From Kappaphycus alvarezii (Eukaryota > Rhodophyta > Florideophyceae > Gigartinales > Solieriaceae), in the NCBI GenBank assembly GCA_002205965.3, contig NADL03000662.1:1-64000 (forward strand): DNA of 64,000 nucleotides, given 5' to 3'. The notes under the pieces were generated by a model. That model saw only the letters and a list, made by a program, of their open reading frames with translations, made no database searches and was not told the DNA's origin. The position numbers were made by a program, and so were the translations under genes. Of the stretch, positions 18,835 through 32,189 are shown piece after piece. Position 1 is the first letter of the stretch, and each line of letters begins with the position of its first letter.

Positions 18835-20020
18835 TTAGTATGCAAGTTCATTTGACGAAATAGAATGGCGGACATCATCTGTAGCTGCATTTATAAACCT
18901 TCCGTTTGACCTAGGGACTGTAACGATTAGAGATTTTTTATCGAATTTAACACCAGTTGAGATGATGACCATAATCCTCTTTTTGATTTGGAAAATATGT
19001 AAATTCATCCACAATTTCACCAAAATTGAGAGGTAGTTAGGTTACAGACTTCGATTTGAGGATAAGATTTAATTTCCATTTAGCAACGAGTTCATTATGC
19101 GCATCACGTAAATCCTTTGGCAGAGCTCGGGGACCAGAATTATCGATAGGTCTAGTGTGGCCTGTAGCAGGTTCGTGAGAAGAAAAAATATCATTATCAT
19201 ATAAATCATTTTACATCTGAAACATTTGAGCAGTAGGCTCGGATTCACTCGGAGAAGCGTCATGGATTTTAAACGAATATAAATGTCTCGTCATATTTTG
19301 TGTCTCGACTCAATTCAATTTTTGTTATGTCTGCGGGAGCCAATAGGACAAAAGGAAGCCCCTTTTCTTTCAAGATTATTTTTGAAAATATCACTGTCAA
19401 ATGCCTGGTCTCCAATAATATTTCAAGGGGCCCAAAATAGCGTTATCCATAGAGTTTCGAACTAATTAATACAATCTTCCATTTTTAAGGACCGGATTTT
19501 CGTTCCAGCAGAAAACCTGGGGACTGAATCCATAATGTGAAAAACATCTGAACTTTCCACAAAAAATGATCCACACACACCAATTCATTAAAACCATGAG
19601 ATATTGAACTTTAAAAATTGTTCGAGAATGAGGTGGTTTCTTGGTGATATCACAAATTTTGTATGAATCAGTAATGTTTGATAAATATTTTTTGCATTCA
19701 TCGTCCTATATATAATTTCTCTGCAATAATAATTGTATGTCATCATCATTTGAGTGACCAAATACATGTTCGTGGACCTTATTAATTATTCTCTTCTTCT
19801 TAGCCCAAGATTTTTTTCTCGATGTATTGATATTATTGGAAAACTTGCAGATACAAATGAATTTCCAAATACATCAGAGTATTTTATAAGTTTTTTCCCA
19901 GGTACATAACAATTGTGATCCACCATTGTAAACGAATCGATTGAATTTTCTATTGATGTAAATTCGATACGATTGTCCCTCATATGAATAATACTGGATA
20001 GTCATGTAACACTTCTTCCA
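18835..20020 (-). pseudogene. Copia pol interior remnants
   Basis: Short open pieces remain on the minus strand: FDKKSLIVTVPRSNGRFINA (18835-19023), a stretch with EPATGHTRPIDNSGPRALPK read near 19060-19260, and 19786-19983 with FTMVDHNCYVPGKKLIKYSD. The middle piece fits the variable linker between integrase and RT in copia elements. The integrase catalytic residues are not recognisable. Confidence 0.45.
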
Positions 20021-20079
20021 GTAAACCATTATGATGGTCTACTAATTATTAGATGCCTGATTTTGACATAATTTCCATT

Positions 20080-21337
20080 GTCAGAAGTAGCTGATAAATA
20101 AAACGGTCGGAGCATTTTTTTACTTGGATAGGCGCCATTTCCATATTAACAGAATAGCATATCTCTTAGAGAGTAAGAGAGATCATCCAGAGTTCCGTCC
20201 CAATCGGGGATAATATATTTAGAAGATTTTCTTATCTCAACAGTATCCATACCACTTTATGGTGCTCCATCGTCAAGCAATGGACCTGGATAGAATTCTT
20301 TCGATAAGGAATCAAATTCTGTTTTAGCCATGTGAAGTCTTACGGAACCAGGTTCTTATTTATGTTTAATATTTTCCTTGTTTTCGTTTTTAGATGAAAA
20401 ACATTTAAAATACTTATTCCAGCCCTTGCATTTATCTTTTAGTAGGACCAATGTCCAATTTCTCCGCATCGATAACAAGTGGATTTTGCCCTCAGTGCAG
20501 CGAATTCTTCGGAGGCTGGTTTATTCTTGATATTTTTCCTAGATGATTTCTTTTCTTTAAATGTAATGTTTCATTAATGTTATGGTACATACGTTTGCTA
20601 ACTTACATGTATTTGGCTTAAGTTTTGAGGGTTATCATATGCCTGAATAATTTATCACATATAATTGCATCGAAAATTTTTCCTTTCTCCATATATCTGT
20701 TTCTTCATCATGCTTTGAAGAAGCTGCAGCCAGGATAGATACGCGCTGACTGGAATCAATTTTCGAATTTTTAATTCCATCATTGTGTTCCGTTATTCCG
20801 ATTAACCAAGAAATTTGTTACGATTATTTTCAGTTTGCCAACAGCAAAAAATATACCAGTGCTTAAGGTAATTTCGAAGAACCAATCGAAGAATTGAATA
20901 TGGAAATTTGTGCATCAGAACGTGGTTCGAATCTTTCGAAAGACTAATTATCGTCTTGAGTGGTTTGTAGTAGCTCTAGGAATTTTTGGAAAATATCTGA
21001 TATAGATGATGGAGGATCAACCGTATGAATATCCTTAGCAATCGCTAATGCACTATTTTCAGACTGAACTTCTCCGTCTGGAATTTTATTGCTAATGTCA
21101 AGAGCTCTTCCATATAATTTGAATAGAAGAAAAATGGAGCTTTTTCATCCTTAGGAACCTTGAATTAATTAATTTTTATTATGGCAATGAATAATGGAAA
21201 GATTTGCATTTTTGAACAGCATAAAATATTTTTCTTGACAACCTCTACCATCCGTCCATGAAGATCCCGAATATTTCATCAAAATTTCGGCATTGAAGGG
21301 AGATAAATGCTATCTGAGCCCATAAAAGTTAAAAATA
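20080..21337 (-). pseudogene. Copia gag and protease-region remnants
   Basis: Near 20440-20500 the minus strand reads CYRCGEIGHWS followed, after a one-base shift, by KDKC, a CX2CX4HX4C zinc knuckle. Near 20150-20340 it reads MDTVEIRKSSKYIIPDWDGT in the zone expected for the end of gag or the protease. No full domain survives. Confidence 0.5.
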
Positions 21338-21875
21338 AAAGAAATGCGTAGATCAAAAATATATAATTCCAAATAAATGAATAATAAAATTACCTGAATA
21401 GAAATTAGAATAATAATAAAAAGAAAACTAACATTTATTTATAGCTTATCAACGGGGATCGTTCGATGGCCCAAGGCTTGTTAAATTTTTCTAATAGCCT
21501 GAAACTACTTATAATGTGGATCAGAGTGAAAATGCTACAAAGATGAATCCAGCAGTATAATAATTTTTATAGATCAAATTCATGCCAAGTAATAATTATA
21601 GAATAATTCTCCAGTTGAGCATTGTTCCAAATGATAGTTTGCTGGAACTGTAATTCCAGTGATTACAACTGTAGAATTTAAAAATCGACTGACAGACATG
21701 AAAAATGCGTCACGTGTAATACAGTATAAAACATCGGCCAATGAAAATAAACAAAAATTGTAAGCCTCCGGTGAAATATTGTTACATGTTTGTTCATCTC
21801 TTTATTCGATGTGTAAAACAAAGCAAATAGTTTTCCAATACTTGTAAAAATAGTTTTTCAATTTTCACACCCAGT
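21338..21875 (-). repeat. 5' LTR of the copia element (right copy)
   Basis: This is the partner of 16925-17490, beginning AGAAATGCGTAGATCAAAAA and ending near CACCCAGTCACTA. Confidence 0.75.
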
Positions 21876-22235
21876 CACTAATGAGATGCAAATTTATCTG
21901 ACATCTACATTCTCTGAAATCTTTTACGCAGGATTTTATTCAACTGGAGGACCTTCGCGTCTCTTTCTATATTCTCCATACTGCTTTGGGGCACGCAAGT
22001 TAGGCTATCGTCCTCTAAACTGCGATTTTAAGGGAGTTACAACTCCCGCTCAAATAATTGGAGACGAAAAAAGAAATTCTCGGATAGGCGTTACTTCAAG
22101 CGAAAAAATCACCACAGCTACCTCGCTCGCCTCTGATTTGCAGCCAAATAGGCTATGAGAACGATGACTTCTGTTTTCAGTAACAGATTTGGCTACTTAT
22201 GAGGAGACTGATATGATAAAAACAGCATCAACAGA
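21876..22235. other. Spacer with an unassigned 90-codon ORF
   Basis: A plus-strand ORF at 21886-22158 has no recognisable domain. I would not call it a gene without support. Confidence 0.3.
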
Positions 22236-22613
22236 AAAGGGAACTACTAACTACAGGAGGTGCGAGTCGTTGCGAGCGACTGGAGTGCTGGAGTCTACGT
22301 TAACGGAAAATGGAAAGGAGTGGACGTGAAAGATGAGTGACTGTTCTAGTAACCAATTCTTAAGGGGCATGCTCTACTATCTCGCTTAGAAGCACTGGAA
22401 CTTATTGAAGTTCTTGGTTTGAAGTTAACTCTCAACTTTCTTTCTGTCTCATGAAAGAAGCAATTTACTCTGCTTATGTATACATTACAGACTGAAATCT
22501 CGATAAAGCTACTACGAGCACAAGTAAAATTATGAAAAGAATTCACATAGACGCAGAGATTTTGACAAAAGATACGTAAAAGGATATAAATGAATCTTAT
22601 TCTCAAAATATTC
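22236..22613 (-). repeat. Diverged LTR (second locus) next to the acidic ORF
   Basis: On the minus strand it ends near TATCA and shares GTTGCGAGCGAC, an AAAGGAGTG block and the AAGTTAACTCTCAACTTTC hairpin region with the LTRs at 11.4-11.8 kb and in gypsy element 1. It starts near a purine run (TCTAGAGGA). It is more decayed than the 11 kb copy. Confidence 0.5.
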
Positions 22614-22635
22614 ATCCTCTAGATCAGCCCCTAGC

Positions 22636-23186
22636 ACTTCTATTATAACATCATAAAAACCAAGTATTCACCACATATATCCATAGGTGGCCCACGATTT
22701 CGTGCCTTTCTTTGGGGCGAATCCAGCGAGCCTCGGGTCCCTCCGAACAGTTTCATGGCCGAGACCATCTGTTCCAACCAGTGCATTCCTTCCCACCGCA
22801 TATGACCCGGGTCGACGTCCCCCTCTTTATCGGAGGACTCCTCATCTTACTCTCCGTCCTCCCCAGATTCCCCCTTGGCTACCTCTTCTTCCACCTCGTA
22901 GACCATCTCTGGTTCCACCCACTTCTCGAAGCACTTCCCTTCCTTATCATCTTCACTTTCCTAATCCCCCCTCAACCGATTCCTGTGCTTAGATATCAAC
23001 CTGCTGACGAGTAACGAGCTCCGTCAGACGTTTCCTGGTGTGAAGAAGGAGGTAGTCATTTACGTCTGTTGAGACCGAAGATAAAAAAGGGGAGACGGTG
23101 ATGGGTCGAGGATGACGGGCTTCGGAAATAGGGCCACAGGGCGTAGTCCATGCATAATGGCTGCCAAGTGGGGTGCAATTTTTCAA
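22636..23186 (-). pseudogene. Acidic protein ORF (copy 2), degenerate
   Basis: The minus strand has VSPFLSSVSTDVNDYLLLHT and KRLTELVTRQ, then a stop, then FEKWVEPEMVYEVEEEVA, an acidic stretch, and MDICGEYLVFMM near the end. These align one to one with copy 1 at 11843-12461 (SPTL...TD..DYL, ELV.R, FEE..P..VYEV, DIFGDCLDSM). Internal stops mark it as a pseudogene. An LTR remnant follows it, as at copy 1. Confidence 0.55.
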
Positions 23187-26167
23187 GTTTTTGTTTGTAG
23201 CAAGGTCTTTGATAAATTTTAGGTGGCACCGGAGTGCTTAAACATTGTCAAAAGTTTCAGATTTGCAGGGCCGCTGAATAAAATAGTAGGATGAATTTGG
23301 TCTTGTGGTGGGAATTATTTAAAACCGCATTTAAAATGATGATTCATGCCTAAATTGCATATAGATATATTGATTATGGAAAATATATTGAATGGCGAAG
23401 AAGATCAAATAAACTTAGAAAAATAAGAGAATTACTGTCAAAGGAGAAGGCAATTGCGTATAAAAAGAGAATCAGGAAAAATAAAAGAACGTAAAGAAAT
23501 TTAAATTTTGTCGCTTTAAAAAGTGGGGGAGAAACATAGGAAACTGAGATGAAGAGAGAAAATAACTGGAGGGAATTTTTGAGAGTAACGAGAATGCCTT
23601 CAGTTTCTCGCCTAACAGAGACCAAGACGGAATTCACTGGATGGATTTCATTTTGTCTCCCTTCTAACTGTTGTCATTTCATTTTTTTATGATCTAAACC
23701 TCCATAGGAAAAAAAGGCTGCTTGACGCAGTTCAATGTGCAGTTTATGAAGAGCTTCCTTCCAGCAGTTGTTGCACACAAGCCTTTAGGCCCTCAATGAA
23801 TCTCCCAGGATCCAAAGTATCGGTCCACTGTCCTCCCATAAGAGATTTGGAAACAACCATTAGCACTCGATATCACCCATGTATTGTTCAAATAGCCAAT
23901 CAGGACCCATTGCTTGAACCGTAACCCTGTGACTAAGGCCTGGGTTCCTGGAAATCCCGAAAGCTCGCGGCGACCACTTAATAATCTGCCGATACGGCCC
24001 TCGGCGAATCTTCCGCCTCGATGACCATGTAACCCTGACGGGTTACGAACACAGCCTAGGCGCAGGGAATCTCGCAATCGAACCCCTGTCGTACGGGGAA
24101 AACAGCATATACCTGGGCAACGGGCGCAAAAGACGGCACCAAATACTTCAATAACACTTCTGTGACCCCTGCTGGCCTCTTCTCATATCAAAATGAGAAC
24201 ATTTCACCCCCTTATATACATCTTCTTTGGATATTTGTATTCATTTATTGGTTAGACGTCCATTACGAAGGTAATATACCCTTTTTTGACTAAAGAAAAT
24301 CCATAAGAATAGTTTTATGTCTTAATTTTAGCCACTGCAAAGATATTGCATTCACGTTCTGCGAGTTTTTGTACGAAACAGCGATGAGCCTATATGTACT
24401 AACTGCATTCTTGACCAGAAATATTTACGCAAATCAAGGCTTTCAATGCAAAGCCACGTAATTTGCGATACTTTTCTGATTCAGTATCCACCGATTATGT
24501 ACTATCTGGTTCAACTTTCATCACCACATGAATGCAGAAAATTCGGGAAAGGTTGATTTAGTTTAATTTTTATACTTAGACGCGACCAAACTTTACCATG
24601 AAACATTCTGTCTCCTTGCTATTATTTGCAAGTAAGGCAACAACTTTGAACTATATTATGTGAAAAGAAGAAAAAACAATCACATTTATTGACTTTATCA
24701 GTGATCTCCCATTTTATGAGTAGGGAATTATACAGATGAGAATTAATGACTGGAATGAGAAGCCTGATGGAAAATACTGCAATAGAGTCCACTTTTAAGT
24801 TCATCCATTTGTTTTTGTTCCAAAGTGAATTCAATAATGAAAAGAAAAACAATCGACTGAAGTTTGCACCGCATAATAGATGCTTTTGTTTTCCCCGTGG
24901 ATAGCTAAAAGATAACAGTATAGTCTTATGTTTATGTTTTAATTGTTTCTCCGAGCTTTGACTGGTAAATAATGCGATCTAATAGGTCCTAAATTGGTGG
25001 TTTTCATAGAAGAGACCAACAATGTGACTATTTTAATTCTTGAAAACCTGAAAAGCCGCTAGTTTAGCTCAACCAAGTACCCTGATCATATTTACTGAAC
25101 TTTTGATATTAAGAGATTCATCTTCTTATTTTAGACTGAGTTCGAAACTTTTTTGATTCGCAAACGCAAAAAAAATTACAGAGAAAATTATTCCTGCAAG
25201 TCAATTGAAATATAATGAAATTATCTAAGTAAATTTCTCGGATTTATTAAGATTAATTCCTTGAACTTTATTGAGTGAAGTGCACTTAAGCCCATATTAT
25301 ATTTGTTTTGTACAGGGACTGTACACTTTGGGAAGTTTCATTAGTGATCTTTTTCAATAATTTTCCACAGAACATTACTTCGAGCAGACGCGCTCGGATT
25401 TTTCACGAAACTGGCTGCTTTAGCGTGAAATTAATTACACCCTAAATGTTTTATGGTATCTTTCGTAAAGATGATATGAATATGAGGGAAAAATGGAGCG
25501 TTACAATGCATAATTGATGAATATTTTTGAATAGATAAGAACGTATAGACAAATTGAAGGAAGGTATTTTTTTCCAATGAGAAATAAGCATCTCACATAT
25601 TGTATAATGGAGAGAAAGAAGGAAAGGAATTATATGAATGTATAATATCTTCACTAAATATGCTTGGACAAAACATGACGCCTGTTATTTTCTAAATCAG
25701 TTTCTTTGTACGTTTAAGAAGAGCTCCTGTAGTCTAGTTCTGGAAAAATGAAGGAGAAATGTAATAAAAACTGAGTTAAAATGGGTCTGAATGGAAGCAA
25801 AAGTTTGTTCCATCTTTTCTCAGTCGTAAAATGGAGCCGAAATGTTTCTTAGAACTTTATTTTGCTTCCATTTTCTTCAATACGCAATCAATTCTCTGAA
25901 ATTCTCTCCCATAGCTGTTAAAATATTCCCGGAGAAGTAGCATACCCAGCTTTTGTGGAAATTTGGCCTAAAATTCAGTTTTTATAGATCATTCTAAATA
26001 CAATAAAATGCATTCAACTGAATCATATGCCAGAAAATTGTAGGGAATAAAAGAATTTCTCTGTCCTTTTACATGCAGAAAATTGGCCTAAATTCGGCAT
26101 TAATTTAAGGGTTAAATTAAATTTAACTCAGTCAACTTTGGCCCTCGCATACTACAAGCTTGGCTTA
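23187..26167. other. AT-rich intergenic sequence
   Basis: There are no recognisable genes. Short ORFs (23374-23637, 23793-24077, 24622-24852, 25451-25654, all minus) have no motifs. 23700-24120 is somewhat GC-richer and contains a tRNA B-box-like string that does not fold as a tRNA. Confidence 0.5.
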
Positions 26168-26175
26168 TGTATTCA

Positions 26176-26340
26176 AATGTCCAATGCGGCATGCCTGTTG
26201 GCTGGCCTCCAGCCAGTTTTCTAGCTTTTTGATGACTTTCCGCCAGTTCTTTACATTGAAAGCTTTTACCCACATGACCACATCCCTCAGCTAATAGCTG
26301 ACCTCATTTTTCATGGATTAAAAACACCCCAATTTCCCCC
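26176..26340 (+). mobile_element. 165 bp truncated RLE-element insertion in AT-rich DNA
   Basis: It encodes only the C-terminus MSNAACLLAGLQPVF and its stop (26177-26224), then a short 3' UTR and a tail GATTAAAAACACCCCAATTT ending in CCCCC. TGTATTCA flanks it at 26168-26175 and 26341-26348, an 8 bp target-site duplication. It is a distinct subfamily from family A but has the same end of ORF and the same tail type. Confidence 0.85.
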
Positions 26341-26654
26341 TGTATTCACTTTACGCGTTTATGTGGAAAGAATCTTCCCACGTTTTTGGATACACACTGG
26401 CCAAGCATTTTGGAGGCGTAAAAAACTGTAAACAAACCAGATCTCTCGCCTTTACAGTAATTTTGGCGAAAGGACGTAAAGAATACTTTACTCTATTCTG
26501 TACTGTACCCTTTAGGGTAAGGTACAATACATCTTGGGTTTCTGTCCAACGACGGCGCACTTCAGGGGCTACACAGGAGAATGTGTCTAATATTGTACAG
26601 TGAAGAACATTAATTTACTGTCATCACAGTGAAAAAATGTAAGACCACGAAAAG

Positions 26655-27402
26655 TCAAGTACAGAACTCTGGTGCAGCGAAGTACAGAGAAGCTTTTTTA
26701 CCTCTTATGGTTGGGGCCCTAAAGACAGCAACCTGACCACGACACCTGGGAAGTGATCGAGGACGGCTTGCAATAATGCGCTCCGCTTGATAGCTTTGAA
26801 TGAGTTTGAGGCATTCACTTGAAGAAAAGGTGCTGAGTTGGTTCGAATGCAGGTTCGTTGACGCATTCCCAAAGTTCGTTAACGACGGCTTCCGTGGCGG
26901 CGGGGTACCAACTGTGCAACCGGCGAAATAACGCTGAATTTCGTGGAGAACATCACCCGCTGTGTAGTTATTGCATAGTATCACTTGGACTCCCCAAGAA
27001 AATCCCCCCAGCAAACTAACGAGAGTTCTCATCCTGCGGCGCCACACCAGCCGACTGTTCATGACTAACACTTCATGAAACGGCCCTGCATGAATATATC
27101 AATCCCTTCTAGCTCACACTCGGCACCCCAGCAATGACGGAGGCCATCCTGCACATCATACGCGAATGGCTGCACCACTTTACATCCAATCCAGCACAGC
27201 ATCTCGTTATGCAAATGTACGCTTCCAGCAGCGTTGAAGGGGCGTCCTTGTTTGAAACCTGGACGCTCCTTAATCCCATCTCCAGCACGATATACTTCAA
27301 CTGAACACGTACCGGACCACAAAACACGAGCGCTTGAGTCGCGCCACAACCCCAATCCAGCATATTCATCTCGTCTAGCATGCGTTTAGTCCCTTGCCGC
27401 AA
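26655..27402 (-). pseudogene. Possible Tc1/mariner-like transposase remnant
   Basis: Two overlapping minus frames give VLWSGTCSVEVY with a following RPG, then GSVHLHNEMLCWIG, then EGIDIFMQGRFMK, and after a frame change LSTFSSSECLKLIQSYQ. The order and spacing recall DDE_3 transposases (VLFSDES, GSVMVWG, FQQDNAPCH, and a terminal I-S-x-x-Y-x-x-LI-x-SM motif), but the catalytic Asp residues are not preserved. No clear terminal inverted repeats were found. The call is tentative. Confidence 0.35.
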
Positions 27403-30400
27403 CTGACTCGACCGTACTGTGCAGTACTGTAATAGCTTTCTTCCTTGTCAACAAAAATAATGCTCTACAGTAAAGGATCCACAGTGCTATACAAGTTTAA
27501 GTACTGTTCAGTGCAGTTCCGTACCGTGCCATTGGTTAACAGGTAAAGGGTTACCTCCATATTTTTTCGAACATGTTTGCAGGGGGCGGAGGAACCTCCG
27601 AATATGCTACCGTGCGGACCCCTAATATCTCTTGCCGTAAAGATAATATTTTACTGTAGGAGTTCAAAACTCTTTAAATTACATAAACCACAGTAATCAT
27701 GAGCACTCTTCAGGCAAAATTCAACAGCATTATGCATGCTGCCGAAGAGAACAAGGCATGCACCACCTCATGCATGCATGGAGATCCCTATAAAAGACCT
27801 CGCACTTTAGTTGAAGAATTTAAGTCAATCATCTATCCAGAAGGCGCTAATTGGAGTCTCACATTGATGCAAAAATCAAAAATGCAGTAGCCGGGAAAGT
27901 CTCTAATGTATTTTTATAATTATCTAATTATACCACTCTCGGCAACCAAATTTAAGATCAGAACCAAGCAAATCAAATAATTTTCCATATATGTATATCC
28001 AATCCCAAAATATTCTCGCACATTATCAAGTTTGTGAATTATGTCCTCAAAATATCTATGTCCCAAAATACCCTTTTCTGGCCATTCAAACTTCGACCAT
28101 TTTCTCATAGAAGGACTTTTATTACGGGGTAATTATTACTTCAATTATATTCTATTATAGAAATCAATTTGAGTAGCCGATAAAAAAGTGTGTTGAATAG
28201 AATTTCGGTTTGGAGTTTGAAGGACAATTTGGACCCCAAGTAATGTAGGAGGAAGTAGGCTAACATTTGCAAAATGGGTCGGTTCCCAATGGGGGGCCAA
28301 AATTATCAATCATAAAATAGAAATATATGTGCAGATTCAAAGTGAACTTAGCTTCATAAACAAAAATGATTTCAGGATTTTTTTAAAGAATCATCAAAAA
28401 AGGTTTTTTTGCAAAAGGGGAATAGAAAGAGTAAAGATGGTCCAAAGGATGAAGAAATCGTGAGTTTTTAGAAGACTTCGAAATTCACATTCCAACGCTC
28501 CGTTTTCCAGTAGAGGTGCGCTTACTGGCTTGTTTGGCGATTTGTTACAGAACCACTCGATTTTTAGAACTATGCTTTCATTGGGAGACGCTTCGGGATT
28601 AAATTGATACCCTTGAGGCAGTTCAGTGATTTCACAGATTCTCATAGATAATACTAGCGTTTTGGAAATTGAAACAACTTTTTTAAAATCTTAATATAGC
28701 GAAAAATAGGTTTAAGGCTTTAGTGATCTTCAAGCTTAATTTTTGCCCATGAACAAGCCACCAGTTAGTCACTAGCAACATTTTGGTGTTTAGTTCTCCA
28801 TTTTGCGTGATATTCCGTAATATACCTCTGCGCATGTAAATATCTCAAAATTTGTCCTTGATCTGCGCAATTCTGTCTCATTAGACGATCAATCTTCACT
28901 TGGACAATTGTTTGTTGAAACAGTGACCGTAACAAACAGGTTTTTCATGTAAAATTATGTGAACAGTTACTGATATCTTGATTCAAGAATATTCAAACCC
29001 TATGCCTTATATCTGTAAAAATTATACGGTTTAACTATTCGTCTAAAAGTTTAAGATTTGATGTGATGCTAATTATTTTTGTTCTTTACTCTATTTCTTG
29101 ATATTTATCTTTAAAATTACTGACTTCTTCTACTTTTGGATATATTAGTCACCGTATATTTTAATTTCCTGGCTATAATCGCAGTTTTTGTTATAATACC
29201 AAAAACATTGAAATCATTTATTTGAGCTGTAATGCTGATGTCAAACGGATAGTGGGTACAAAATAAAATTTAAATTTCTTATGCTATAACATATTATTTT
29301 TGTTCCAAAATAATCTTTTGATCTTCTTTCGACGGAAAATTTTAAAAGCCCGAACGCTTTCTTTTATGTCTCAAAAATCATACCGACAGTTAAACGTATT
29401 GCTCATATGAATGTATGAAAGGTTCGTATACTATGGGATCAGATAGGAAATATCAGTCTGGAAAAGTTGGCGCTGAAAAATATTCGATCAAGACGATGAA
29501 ACGTCAGATTCTGGTGGAAATATTCAAACTTGCCTTTTGTAACTTTAAAACGCACAAGTTAAAAATTTTAATTTAATAAAGGCCGAGAATGATTCCACGT
29601 CTCGATTTTACGGGGTATTTCTTACATACATAGGTACGTATTTAGTTCTTTTACATTTTTCTATGATGTGGGTTGTGAGAAAAATTCGCCCAATGCAACA
29701 AAGACGCAGGATCGACATGAAGAGGAAAAATCAGGAAAAATACGATTTACTCTTGAAGTAAGCTTTCAGGTCGGCTATTGCCAACTACATAAACTGCGCC
29801 TAGCGTTTATTAGAGCTCTAGAAATGATGTGTTTCCCTGCAGTCGAGCCTAGCTTTGAGACTAGACTGAAATACAAAGCACTTTTTCTAACAAATGTCAT
29901 CTAATAATGAGCACCAAACATTTAGCACTAGTTTTGGTTTACTCTATTGCCCTCTTTGTGCGACCTTTTTGTGTGTTGATTGTACTGAACGCTGTTTATT
30001 CTCAAGAGAAATAACCTGAACAGCGAATTACTTTTACTTTAAAACTTGTTGAAATGTGAAATACACATTGTTATGGTCCACTACTTACCAAAATGCGTCC
30101 AGGGTACCTTGGTAGGAATCAGACTTCAAAAACTTTACTTAGTCGCAGTAAAACATTCATAGGTAACTGCTTTGTATACCTTTTAATCATATTGCAAAAA
30201 TGGAGAAGGCTGAAATGGACTACATTTTCCATTTTTGAGACCTTTTGGCGGCTTCCATATGGAGTTGTATTATATTGATTACTATAAAGTGGTATTGACT
30301 CTTGTGTATGGATTTTCAGGTTTACAAAGGCTTGATGAGATCTTGCATGCACAGAAGCCATTTTCAATAATTTAGTTCAATTATTGCTAATTGTCCAAAT

Positions 30401-32189
30401 GTTTTTTTCAATACAGTTTTTACAGTGGTAGATAAAAACATTTTCCGTACTCAGTCTTTTCTTCTCACAGATCGAAAAAGTTTTTGTTCGGAAAATATCA
30501 TATATGCAGATAGGCAAAGCTGTCCTAACTCATGCAATTATCTGACTTCGAAATGAAATAAGTAAATGCAACTACAGTTATTCTTCCCCCCATTTTTAAG
30601 GAAAAACTATAAATCGAAACTTATTTTTGAATGCTTTTTCGAAGGAAATGAACAAAGCAGCTTATGAAGTTAATAATTTAATTTAGGTTAAATGAAGAGC
30701 TTAAAAAGCAGTTGCTGAAGCTAACAATTTAGTTTGAAGGTAAATGAATAAAAAATAACTTGATAAATATTTTGGGCACTTTTTCATGATTTTAATAAAT
30801 ATATGAAGTTTTAAAGGGGGATTAACTTACAGAAAATCATATTTACCGAGAGGAAGTATTGGGCCTAAAGCTTCGTTCATTTATGCAAAGAAATTTATGG
30901 TGCTCGTGTATCCATCGAGAAGAATATTAAATAAATACAGTGACATTATTGTTTACCGAAATTGAATAGCAATGACCGAAAATGCATAATGAAATTAACT
31001 AATTACGGAAACACCTTTATGATGACTCAATCCAAAAGCTTGTGGGAAAGAAATTAACAAACTTCATGGTGAGGAGAAGAACTTATTTTACCGCTTTAAA
31101 ATTTCCTTTGGTTGATTTACAGCATTTCGCAGCTATTATGTTGGTGCTTTAAAAAAACATATCACAATATAATCATTTCTCACTTTCATATTAGAGTCAC
31201 AAAACGCAAATGAATGCCATTCGTATATTTAATATCCCTTCATAGTCTTTTATCTACGATTTAGGATACCTTTTTGGCCACCTTTGGCGGCAATCAGTGA
31301 CTTGTCCTTCAATTTGGCCACATTTCAACCTCATCTTGACACGATTGTGTCAATAAAGAGACTTTAGAGGTGTTTCATTTGAGTTCAAGAAGAAAAGAAT
31401 GGGTCTCCCTTCATGTTACACGTAAATAACTTAATATCAAACTGCAATTGGAAAATCGCAATCGCACCATCAGTTTTATAGCGCTATTAATCGACTGAGA
31501 ACTCCTATCAGGACACTCTGTAAAATTAATGTGCCCTCTGCCTAGCTTCGCAGGGCAAAAATCGACATTAAACATTCAAACGTATATGAACGAGTTCGTA
31601 GTAGCAATAAGGCGTTATTGTAGCCTTCTCAGGGCCCTTCCGTAGATATGCAGTCTTAAAAATGTAGTAGTACAACCAGCAGAAGACCTAAATTGTAGTT
31701 GAGTAGTTTCAAAGGTATCATACATTTATAATTCGTGCTGGACTTGGCTCATAAGTTTTTTGGCGTAATATCTCGATGATTGTAGAGAATTAAGAACATT
31801 TTGCAGTAATCATTATGCCAGGCCCGCTAGGGCCGCCAGAAATTCGACTCTCAATAATTATGTTATGTTTTAAGAGCATCGATCTCATGCTCCCTCTAAA
31901 TACCCCTATCTAACCCCCTTTTACAGCACTAAAATGTAACCCTTACTCAAACGGGACACAAAAAACCATGAAGAATGAGATTAGACTCTGCAAACCGCGA
32001 TGTATGATCTTTAATACTAGTCATATATGATTAGCAGCCATGAAGGGAGCCCAAATAAGCCCGATCTCCTACAAAAGAGTTAAAAGGTTTTTCATTTCAT
32101 TACATCGGTCATGAATAATCAAATGGCTCTGATCACTGCTCTGAAGCGGAAGAGTTTTGGAAATAAATGGACTTCTGAGATCCTCTGTC
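27403..32189. other. AT-rich intergenic sequence
   Basis: There are no recognisable genes. A 63-codon plus-strand ORF at 27699-27890, with a TATAAAA inside, has no known motif. Others (28394-28645, 29668-29904) are equally uninformative. Confidence 0.5.

Larger units (their letters stand above)
16925..21875 (-). mobile_element. Decayed Ty1/copia-type LTR retrotransposon
   Basis: Two ~550 bp direct repeats (16925-17490 and 21338-21875) enclose 3.85 kb. Minus-strand remnants read gag zinc knuckle, protease-like region, RT, then RNase H, the order expected if the right repeat is the 5' LTR. RNase H after RT, with copia-type motifs, assigns it to Ty1/copia. Many stops and frame changes show it is old. 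The interior is AT-rich. Confidence 0.75.

Noticed and set aside
22687-23014. Plus-strand Pro/Leu-rich ORFs
   Set aside because: Antisense of the second acidic ORF copy; the minus-strand frame aligns with copy 1.
24060-24110. GGTTCGATTGC (minus strand), B-box-like
   Set aside because: No flanking T-stem, anticodon arm or acceptor stem can be drawn; not a tRNA. Similar strings at 20925, 26838 and 34335 also fail.
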